Translations under genes and position numbers: made by a program | Notes under the pieces: generated by a model | The model's database searches: none | What the model saw: the letters and a program-made list of their open reading frames with translations, nothing else | Told to the model about the DNA's origin: nothing | In this document: positions 57,929-64,000 of the stretch, piece by piece | How the letters are laid out: each line of letters starts with the position of its first letter | How positions within the stretch are numbered: the stretch's first letter is position 1 | Source of the DNA: DTDR01 sp964505415 | GTDB lineage: Bacteria; Hydrothermota; Tepidihabitantia; Tepidihabitantales; DTDR01 | NCBI GenBank assembly: GCA_964505415.1 | Contig: CAZDHW010000008.1 | Span: forward strand, 4,708-68,707 | Direction of reading: 5' to 3' | Length of the DNA stretch: 64,000 nucleotides

Positions 57929-58395
57929 AAAAAATACTTTTTCTCTTTTCACTTTCCTTGCTGGTTCTTTTGGGATTATTTTTCTTGAAGAAAAAAATAA
58001 TTAAAAATCACATCAATAATGATTATTCGGTTTCTTTACCAATCGGCCTTATTAACGGTAGTGGCGACCCTTTAGCTGACAAACTTTTTTGTAAATATTT
58101 ACAAAAACATAATTTTTTGGTATCATATGTGATAACAATAGACGATACTTTCGAAAAGACTATTGTGATTGAGCACATTGATAAAAATTTAAAAAACGGA
58201 AAAAGATTGCAAAAATATTTAGCCTATAAGAAACCGCAGAAATTTCTTTATTGGTCAGCTAAGAAGATATTGTTATTAAATCGTCTCTGTTATCCGCCAA
58301 TATATCTTTTTATTGATTCTACTTTAAATCTATCGGCTTCAATAATTTTGGGAAAAGATTATTTAGCGATTATCAAAGATGGAAAATCTTATTGA
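57925..58395 (+). CDS. membrane-anchored LytR C-terminal domain protein
   Basis: 156 residues. A transmembrane helix (about 4-21) precedes LPIGLINGSGDPLADKLFCK, KHNFLVSYVITIDDTFEKT and DSTLNLSASIILGKDYLAI, the layout of the LytR_C domain (N-G-[ST]-G ... ILGKDY) found at the end of LytR-CpsA-Psr proteins. Here the catalytic LCP domain is absent. It overlaps the upstream nucleotidyltransferase by four bases and rsfS by 17. Confidence 0.75.
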   Translation: MKKILFLFSLSLLVLLGLFFLKKKIIKNHINNDYSVSLPIGLINGSGDPLADKLFCKYLQKHNFLVSYVITIDDTFEKTIVIEHIDKNLKNGKRLQKYLAYKKPQKFLYWSAKKILLLNRLCYPPIYLFIDSTLNLSASIILGKDYLAIIKDGKSY

Positions 58396-58720
58396 TTATA
58401 TCGTTAACATTTTAATTAATAAAAAGGCTACCGATATTTTGCTTTTAGATTTACGCCGGCTTTCACCGATAGCCGATTATTTTCTCATTGCTACTGCTAC
58501 TTCTATCCCTCATGCGCAGTCATTGTGCGATGAGATTGAGTTGAGAATCAAGCAAGAATTTGGACTTTTGCCCCACCATATTGAAGGTTATAATCCGGCA
58601 CAATGGATTTTGATTGATTATATTGATGTAGTAATCCATATCTTTCTTAAAGAGATTAGAGAATTCTACGGTTTAGAAAGGCTTTGGGGTGATGCTCCGC
58701 AAAAAAGATATGCTGAGTGA
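58379..58720 (+). CDS. rsfS: ribosomal silencing factor RsfS
   Basis: 113 residues. DILLLDLRRLSPIADYFLIA, TATSIPHAQSLCDEIELRIK and IHIFLKEIREFYGLERLWGD are the RsfS signature. It binds uL14 and blocks subunit joining when nutrients are scarce. It overlaps argS by 11 bases. Confidence 0.96.
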   Translation: MENLIDYIVNILINKKATDILLLDLRRLSPIADYFLIATATSIPHAQSLCDEIELRIKQEFGLLPHHIEGYNPAQWILIDYIDVVIHIFLKEIREFYGLERLWGDAPQKRYAE

Positions 58721-60305
58721 GAAGATTATCAGCACCTTAAAAAATGCCGAAATCGAAATTCCTGAAGGTCACGAGATTGAGTTTATAAAAGAAGAAAATT
58801 TTGGCGATTATGCCTCTAATGTCTTATTTTTATTAAGTAAAAAATTAAAAAAATCTCCTTTAGAAATTGGTAAGGAAGTTTTAGAAAGAATAAAAACCGA
58901 TACCGATTATGAAAAAATTGAGATTGGTGGCAACGGGTTTCTCAATTTTACCTTTGCTTTTGATTTTTTAAGGAAAGAGTTAAAAAAAGTCTTTTCTCCT
59001 GATTATCTTTCTTTTGATATTGGCAAGAAGAAAAAAATAAACTTAGAATTTATCTCAGCTAATCCTACCGGCCCTCTTTCGGTTGTTCAAGCTCGAGCCG
59101 GTGCCTATGGAAATGCTTTAGCTAACCTTTTACGTTTTGTTAATTATGAGGTCTTTACTGAATACTATATAAATGATTGTGGTACGCAAGTTGATTTATT
59201 AGAAAAAAGTTTAATCTACCGGATAAACGAACTGAAAGGAATAAAAAGCGAATTTCCGCAAGGCGGTTATCCCGGAGAATATTTAATTACCATTGCTCAA
59301 AAAATCTTGGCGAATAACATTCCCAAGGAAAAATGGCGGGAGTATCTTTTAAACGAAATTATTTCGGAACAAAAAGAAGTTTTAAGAAAATTTGGAATAA
59401 ATTTTGATTCTTTTGTTTACGAATCTTCAATAAGCCAGTATCAGGAGAAAATTTTAGAAATTTTAAGAGAGAAGAATTTGGTTTACGAAAAAGATGGTGC
59501 TTTATTTTTTAAAAGTTCCCTTTTTAACGATAGTGAAGACCGGGTTTTAATCACCCAAAATAAACGGGCCACCTATTTTCTTAATGATTTGGCTTATCAC
59601 TATTATAAGATAAAAAGAGGCTTCGAAATTATTGTTAATATTTGGGGACCTGACCATCACGGTTATATTCCCCGCATGACCGCCGGAATAAAAAGTTTAG
59701 GCTTTGATACTAATAATTTTTTAGTTATTATTGCTCAACAAGTATCTTTAGAACGGGAAGGAGAAAAAGTAAAGATGTCAAAAAGGGGAGGAGAGTTTAT
59801 CACTTTGGAAGAAGTATTAGAAGAGGTTGGTAGTGACCCGTTGAAATTCTTTTTACTTTTAAGAAAGCCTTCCCAACATCTTACTTTTGATTTGGAATTG
59901 ATAAAAAAGGCCACTAAAGAGAATCCTTATTTTTATGTCCAATATGCCCACGCGCGGATTTGTAGTATTGAAAGGCACGGTAAGGAAAAGGGTTATGATT
60001 TTGACCAATTATTAACCAATGTCAATTTAGAATATTTAACAACCAAAGAAGAACGTTCTTTAATGTTGACAATATTAAAATTTAAGGATATCATTATTCA
60101 AGCGGTGAAAGAGTTTGCTCCCCATATTTTGGTTTACTACCTTTTAGAATTAGCCGAAAAGTTTCATTATTTTTATGAAAAAGAAAGGGTAATTACTGAT
60201 GATTTAGAATTGACGAAAGCCAGAGTTTATTTGGCCTTTTGTTGTCGAAAAATAATTAGTAAAGCTTTAGAAATTTTAGGTATTAAACCTTTAGAAAAAA
60301 TGTGA
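58710..60305 (+). CDS. argS: arginyl-tRNA synthetase
   Basis: 531 residues. NFGDYASNVLFLLSKKLKK is the N-terminal additional domain; SANPTGPLSVVQARAGAYG is the HIGH region (124-127 read SVVQ rather than HVGH); IWGPDHHGYIPRM and KVKMSKRGGEFITLEEV (KMSK intact near 355) and a C-terminal DALR anticodon domain with YFYVQYAHARICSIERHG follow. Length is normal. ATG 58710 overlaps the rsfS stop; an upstream in-frame ATG at 58689 lies inside rsfS. Confidence 0.95.
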   Translation: MLSEKIISTLKNAEIEIPEGHEIEFIKEENFGDYASNVLFLLSKKLKKSPLEIGKEVLERIKTDTDYEKIEIGGNGFLNFTFAFDFLRKELKKVFSPDYLSFDIGKKKKINLEFISANPTGPLSVVQARAGAYGNALANLLRFVNYEVFTEYYINDCGTQVDLLEKSLIYRINELKGIKSEFPQGGYPGEYLITIAQKILANNIPKEKWREYLLNEIISEQKEVLRKFGINFDSFVYESSISQYQEKILEILREKNLVYEKDGALFFKSSLFNDSEDRVLITQNKRATYFLNDLAYHYYKIKRGFEIIVNIWGPDHHGYIPRMTAGIKSLGFDTNNFLVIIAQQVSLEREGEKVKMSKRGGEFITLEEVLEEVGSDPLKFFLLLRKPSQHLTFDLELIKKATKENPYFYVQYAHARICSIERHGKEKGYDFDQLLTNVNLEYLTTKEERSLMLTILKFKDIIIQAVKEFAPHILVYYLLELAEKFHYFYEKERVITDDLELTKARVYLAFCCRKIISKALEILGIKPLEKM

Positions 60306-60316
60306 TAGGAGGTAAA

Positions 60317-60772
60317 ATGTTGTTCTATCCTTTATTAAGACCGGAGCGCATAAACCTTGATTTAAAAAATAAGAAAAAAGTTGGGGTTTTAAAAGAATTG
60401 GTAAAAATGATTAAAGGGGAAGAAGACGAGAAGTTGGTGGAGACTCTTTTAAAGCGAGAGGAACTTGGTTCTACTGGTATCGGTAAAGGGATTGCTATTC
60501 CCCATTGTCGTTCCTTATTAGTGGACAAATTAGAGATCGCTGTTGGTTATTCTAAAAGTGGGGTTGATTTTGATGCTATTGATAAAAAGCCGGTTCATCT
60601 TTTATTTTTGATTGTGGCTCCTCCCCATGATATCGGTAATCAATATCTTTTAACCTTAGGTCGGGTAGCAGCAATTTGTCAGCAATTAACCAAAAAGAGA
60701 AAATTGGTAGTTCCCGATACTCCTCAAGAATTTATTAAAATGATTAAAGAAATTGAAGAAAAAATAAAATGA
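60317..60772 (+). CDS. PTS EIIA type-2 domain protein (PtsN-like)
   Basis: 151 residues. LVETLLKREELGSTGIGKGI and AIPHCRS, with the phosphorylatable His63, then GVDFDAIDKKPVHLLFLIVA and PPHDIGNQYLLTLGRVAAIC match the fructose/nitrogen regulatory IIA fold. Start ATG 60317 follows AGGAGG at good spacing; a GTG at 60302 is less likely. No other PTS gene is in the window, so a regulatory role is more likely than sugar uptake. It overlaps the next gene by four bases. Confidence 0.9.
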   Translation: MLFYPLLRPERINLDLKNKKKVGVLKELVKMIKGEEDEKLVETLLKREELGSTGIGKGIAIPHCRSLLVDKLEIAVGYSKSGVDFDAIDKKPVHLLFLIVAPPHDIGNQYLLTLGRVAAICQQLTKKRKLVVPDTPQEFIKMIKEIEEKIK

Positions 60773-61119
60773 ATAAACAACTGGAATATTTAAGAGCCTT
60801 AGAAGAGTTCGATTCCATTTTAAAAGATTTTGAAGAGAAGGAATACCAAAAACTGGGCTTTCTCAACGAACCGATAAATATTGATTTTATGAAAATAGTT
60901 GAAAGAGAAAGAACAAAATTGCGCAAAAAAATTGCTGCCAATCTTTTAAAGGAGTACGACCGGATAAAAAAACATTACGGTAGCAAAATAGTTGTTCAAG
61001 TTATTAAAGGTTATTGTAGCGGTTGTTACAGCAAACTACCTTCGGAGATTGTTAGTCGCTGCAAGACCGAAGTGAAGACCTGTCCTAATTGTGGTCGTTT
61101 TCTTTACTATCTTACTTAA
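60769..61119 (+). CDS. C4 zinc-ribbon protein, shortened
   Basis: 116 residues. A helical, charged N-terminal part (about 1-75) precedes a zinc ribbon: GYCSGCYSKLPSEIV ... KTCPNCGRFLYYL, the C-x2-C / C-x2-C pattern of the C4-type zinc ribbon (zf-RING_7) family. The usual family members carry a coiled coil roughly twice as long. It overlaps the upstream gene by four bases. Confidence 0.75.
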   Translation: MNKQLEYLRALEEFDSILKDFEEKEYQKLGFLNEPINIDFMKIVERERTKLRKKIAANLLKEYDRIKKHYGSKIVVQVIKGYCSGCYSKLPSEIVSRCKTEVKTCPNCGRFLYYLT

Positions 61120-61822
61120 TTTTTACGAGATTGAAGAGCTCAGCACTTCAGTAATTACCAAAAACCTAAACAAAACTTTCTATTTAAATCCCAGTTATTT
61201 AAATCAAGAAGAAAAAAATTTTTTATTATTCGCTTATACCAATCCTTACCAAGTACCTTCTTTAAACTATTTTCAATTGATAGGTAAATTTAAAAAATTT
61301 GGTTTATTATTCCAAAATCTTGATTATCTTTTTTATAATGAAAATCGTTGGGCATTAGTTTATGGGGGCAAAATAAAAAATTTTTCTTACGGTCTTTCAC
61401 CAAATTTTTATTATTTTAAAATTGAAAGAGATTTTGACTTTTTCTTTACTTATAATTTTGGTCTTTCTCTTGATTTTAAAAAATTAACTCTTTATCTCTC
61501 TTTAAATAATCTTAATAAACCAAAAATTAGAAAGGAAGAGTTACCACTGAAGATAATTATTGGTACGGAGATAAACCATATTAAAAATCTAACTATTACT
61601 TCTTTTTATCTTAAAACGAAAGCGGAAGATAATTATAAAATTGGTTTTGATTTCTTTTTAAAAGAAAATCTTTCTTTTGGTCAGGAAATCTCTTTTTTGC
61701 CTTTGGTTATCAATTTCAAATTTGATTTTTTATTTAAAAAATATCTTGGTCTTTTTTATTTTCTCAATTTCCATTCGCAGTTAAAAGAAACCCATATTTT
61801 TACTTTATATTTTCAGTGGTAA
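61091..61822 (+). CDS. predicted outer-membrane beta-barrel protein
   Basis: 243 residues. A short hydrophobic N-terminus (MVVFFTILLNF) could be a signal peptide; NPSYLNQEEKNFLLFAYTNP, then strands such as NFSYGLSPNFYYFKIERDF and a final IFTLYFQW ending in an aromatic strand fit a small barrel. The start is GTG 61091, inside the end of the zinc-ribbon gene. No family recognised. It precedes the HhH-barrel gene and may act with it. Confidence 0.55.
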   Translation: MVVFFTILLNFYEIEELSTSVITKNLNKTFYLNPSYLNQEEKNFLLFAYTNPYQVPSLNYFQLIGKFKKFGLLFQNLDYLFYNENRWALVYGGKIKNFSYGLSPNFYYFKIERDFDFFFTYNFGLSLDFKKLTLYLSLNNLNKPKIRKEELPLKIIIGTEINHIKNLTITSFYLKTKAEDNYKIGFDFFLKENLSFGQEISFLPLVINFKFDFLFKKYLGLFYFLNFHSQLKETHIFTLYFQW

Positions 61823-63213
61823 GCCTACTTTTAATTTTCATTGTTAATATCGAAAACGACTTTAATTATTTACAAGAAGAGATTTTATCGTTAAAAGAAA
61901 AGCCGATAGAAGATATTAAGGATATAGAAAAAGTTCCTTATTTAGATGAGTTAACTATTAAAAAAATAAAAGAAAAAGGTAGTTTTTCGGAAATTGATAA
62001 AAGAACCTTGACGAAAATAAAACCTTTCCTAAAATTAAATAAAGAAGAAAAGCCGAAATTTTATTACTACTTCAATTTAAAAAATGGTGAAATAAAAAAC
62101 AAGGTTAAATACTTCTCAATTTTTGATTACCAATGGGAAGGTAAGAAAGAAACCATTATTCATTATCTAAAATTTAAGATTAAAAATTTTGACCTCTATT
62201 TGGGCGATTTTACCCTTGCCCGTTCCCTTTTTCTAATATTTTCCCATCCCCATTATTTACCAATAGAAAGATATCAAAACCTTTATCAAAGAGAGGTTTT
62301 ACCGGCAACTATTTATAAGAAGAATAAAAGTTTCTTTGGTTTTTTTATAGCCTATGATAAGAATTTGCCAACTAAATTGTTAATAACGGATAAAGTTTTT
62401 GGTCTTTTTGAAGATTTTTCAATCAGCGATTTTAAAAATGAGTTAAATCTCTTTTATTTCTTAAAAGAAAAGATTGGCTTTTCTTATTTTCTTAAAAAAT
62501 ATTTTGAAAATAGTATCTTCAGTCAAGAAATTGCCTATTCCAATAAAAAGGAATTTGGTTACGCTTTAAAAATCTTTTTTCGTTATAATTTCTTTTCTTA
62601 CCAATCGCAATTTGCCTATTTAAATAAAAACCTTTCATTATATACTTATTATCAAAAAAGGGATTTTCCTTATTTTCAAATCAATATCAAAAACGATTTT
62701 CGAGAAATTCTTTTTCAAATTGAATATCTCAGTTTCTTTAATTATGATTACGATTCTCTTCCCCACAAAATTTCTTTTATTTTAGAAAAAGAAGACGAAG
62801 ATTTTGATTGGCAATTTAAAATCGACCGCTATTTAAAATTAACCAGAATAAGAAAATGGTCAAACTCCCTTTTAATTAAAAAAGATTTTAAAAATTTAAC
62901 TCTGGGGTTATTCCTGGGCGATTATTATCAAGAAGAGAAAAAGTTAAAAAGAAAATATTTGCTTTCTCCCCGGATAAAAACAAAAATAAAAAATTGGGAA
63001 ATCAGTTTTTATTACTATCTTAATTACTTTAATAAAGATATTAAAGTTTATAACTTTGAAGAAGAGCTATTAGCCGAACACTCTTTAAAAGAGAATATTA
63101 AAAACCGCTATCTTTCCCAAATAAGTTGCAATTTTAAGAACTTTTCTTTAAAATTTAAGTTAGCCTTTGATAAAGAGATTGACTATTTAACTTATTTTTC
63201 AATAAAAATATGA
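61816..63213 (+). CDS. exported helix-hairpin-helix protein with C-terminal beta-barrel-like domain
   Basis: 465 residues. After a signal-like start (1-11), residues about 25-75 form a ComEA-type helix-hairpin-helix unit (DIEKVPYLDELTIKKIKEKG, FSEIDKRTLTKIKPFLK). The remaining ~380 residues alternate aromatic and polar residues and contain YLGDFTLARSLFLIF, as in an outer-membrane barrel. HhH modules bind DNA; the pairing with a barrel recalls large ComEA-like outer-membrane proteins in Bacteroidetes and relatives. A role in DNA uptake is inference. Confidence 0.65.
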   Translation: MVSLLLIFIVNIENDFNYLQEEILSLKEKPIEDIKDIEKVPYLDELTIKKIKEKGSFSEIDKRTLTKIKPFLKLNKEEKPKFYYYFNLKNGEIKNKVKYFSIFDYQWEGKKETIIHYLKFKIKNFDLYLGDFTLARSLFLIFSHPHYLPIERYQNLYQREVLPATIYKKNKSFFGFFIAYDKNLPTKLLITDKVFGLFEDFSISDFKNELNLFYFLKEKIGFSYFLKKYFENSIFSQEIAYSNKKEFGYALKIFFRYNFFSYQSQFAYLNKNLSLYTYYQKRDFPYFQINIKNDFREILFQIEYLSFFNYDYDSLPHKISFILEKEDEDFDWQFKIDRYLKLTRIRKWSNSLLIKKDFKNLTLGLFLGDYYQEEKKLKRKYLLSPRIKTKIKNWEISFYYYLNYFNKDIKVYNFEEELLAEHSLKENIKNRYLSQISCNFKNFSLKFKLAFDKEIDYLTYFSIKI

Positions 63214-64000
63214 AAGACTATCATCTCCATCCGGGTTATTCCTTAGATGCCGAAGGTGAAATTTCTCAATATGTTGAATTGGCAATAAAACTTGGTTATA
63301 AAGAGATTGGTTTTACTCCCCATTTAGAGATTTCTCAAAGAAGAAAAGAGAAAGATGATTTTGTGAAATTAAAAAATAAGATTGTTAGCATGCGTTCTGA
63401 TTGGCTTTCCCATTATTTTTTGGAGATTGAAAAGGCAAGAAAAAAATATAAAAAAATAAAAATCTGGGCAGGCATTGAGGTTGGTTATTATGAAGAAGAG
63501 GAAGAAGAGATAAGAAGAATAATAAAAAAATATCCCTTTGATTATATTTTGGGTGCCATCCATTCATTAGATGGAATTTCCATAACCGAAAAAGGTGAGA
63601 ACGAAGAACTGAAAAAGAAGTATTCAGATGTGAATAGTTATCTTCAAAAATATTTTCAATTATTAAAAAAGGCGATAGAGAGTGATATTTTTACCCATAT
63701 TGCCCATATAGATATTTACAAAAAATTTGGCTATCTTCTTTTTGGTAAAAAGATAAAAGAATTGGGAATAAAATATTTAAAAGAAATATTAGAATTGATG
63801 AAAAAGAAAAACATCTCTTTTGAGATCAACACTGCTGGTTTACGCCAACCTTTTAAAGAAGTTTATCCTTCAATTGAAATAATCAAATTGGCAAAAAGAA
63901 TGGGAATAAAAAAAATTATCATTGGTTCTGATACCCATTATTTAAAAGATTTTGGTGACTACCTTCTTTGGGGCTATCAATTAACAAAGAGATACCAATT
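63210..64000 (+). CDS. PHP-domain phosphatase, histidinol-phosphatase (HisJ) type, 3' truncated
   Basis: The ATG overlaps the previous stop (ATGA). 263 codons are visible before the window ends. MKDYHLHPGYSLDAEG provides the first metal ligands (His5, His7); IGFTPHLEIS, IWAGIEVGYYEEEEE, ILGAIHSLDG, FTHIAHIDIYKKFG and IIIGSDTHYLKDFG supply the rest in the order of HisJ-type PHP enzymes, which hydrolyse histidinol phosphate. Specificity is not proven. Confidence 0.9.
   Translation, partial: MKDYHLHPGYSLDAEGEISQYVELAIKLGYKEIGFTPHLEISQRRKEKDDFVKLKNKIVSMRSDWLSHYFLEIEKARKKYKKIKIWAGIEVGYYEEEEEEIRRIIKKYPFDYILGAIHSLDGISITEKGENEELKKKYSDVNSYLQKYFQLLKKAIESDIFTHIAHIDIYKKFGYLLFGKKIKELGIKYLKEILELMKKKNISFEINTAGLRQPFKEVYPSIEIIKLAKRMGIKKIIIGSDTHYLKDFGDYLLWGYQLTKRYQ

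Noticed and set aside
1..64000. CRISPR arrays, insertion sequences, rRNA genes, prophage
   Set aside because: None seen: no regularly spaced repeats, no transposase or integrase motifs, no rRNA-like sequence, no phage structural genes.

Overview
The window is a strongly A+T-rich, gene-dense bacterial scaffold. It contains one 100-N assembly gap (19144-19243), so it is probably a draft or metagenome-assembled genome. The host is a diderm: it encodes the outer-membrane LPS assembly protein LptD (cut by the left edge), several predicted outer-membrane beta-barrels, lipoproteins, and secreted proteins with a C-terminal sorting-like tail (LFNxxGQ ... GIYF ...). Lysine/glutamate/isoleucine-rich proteins, DUF3467, a DUF4175-like giant protein, a gingipain-like C25 protein and PgsB/PgsC fit an uncultivated, possibly thermophilic, lineage near candidate division WOR-3 or the FCB superphylum. 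That placement is inference from gene content.

Layout. 1-1643: lptD end. 1704-3428: secreted protein with its own promoter and a perfect terminator. 3480-8930: holA, leuS, a small membrane coiled-coil protein and two ABC-2 permeases. 8931-9526: non-coding or decayed DNA. 9527-11887: two tandem paralogous lipoproteins and pdxA, converging on rsmG and an amino-acid-type binding protein (11875-13680). 13776-19142: a poly-gamma-glutamate-type operon (pgsB, pgsC, a PgsW-like gene) continuing into a periplasmic protein, an outer-membrane barrel and a beta-propeller lipoprotein. After the gap: a membrane-tethered exonuclease, an inhibitory-type serpin, a TRL-like lipoprotein, MoxR and YceD. 23396-28427: GNAT, FtsK, M50 protease, CCA/poly(A) nucleotidyltransferase and DUF3467, transcribed leftward. 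28505-29805: an L,D-transpeptidase and an apparently dead paralogue. 29806-35924: uvrB, a DUF4175-like protein and a TPR protein. 36297-43189: a long leftward operon (secreted hydrolase, small CPxCG protein, ispE, tRNA-Gln, prs, rplY, pth, ychF). 43258-47929: queG, a glycosyltransferase, asd, a small hydrolase and a frameshifted PD-(D/E)XK gene. 48181-52781: an M14 carboxypeptidase and a C25-like protein. 53045-64000: a Clp1-type polynucleotide kinase, then rpsM-rpsK-rpsD-rpoA-rplQ-panD, a nucleotidyltransferase, a LytR_C protein, rsfS, argS, a PTS IIA protein, a zinc-ribbon protein, two barrel-like proteins and a PHP phosphatase cut by the right edge.

A signal runs through the whole window. 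Promoters are easy to read (TTGAxx, 16 or 17 bases, TATAAT-like), and in many cases the start codon lies only 5-9 bases after the -10 box, which predicts leaderless mRNAs. A smaller set, mostly lipoprotein or secreted-protein genes, has a longer leader with an AAGGAGG ribosome binding site. Other points of interest are a tRNA-Gln lying inside the 3' end of ispE, catalytic-residue losses in several enzymes (C25 His, L,D-transpeptidase Cys/His, ArgRS HIGH motif), and the poly-gamma-glutamate operon with its envelope genes.
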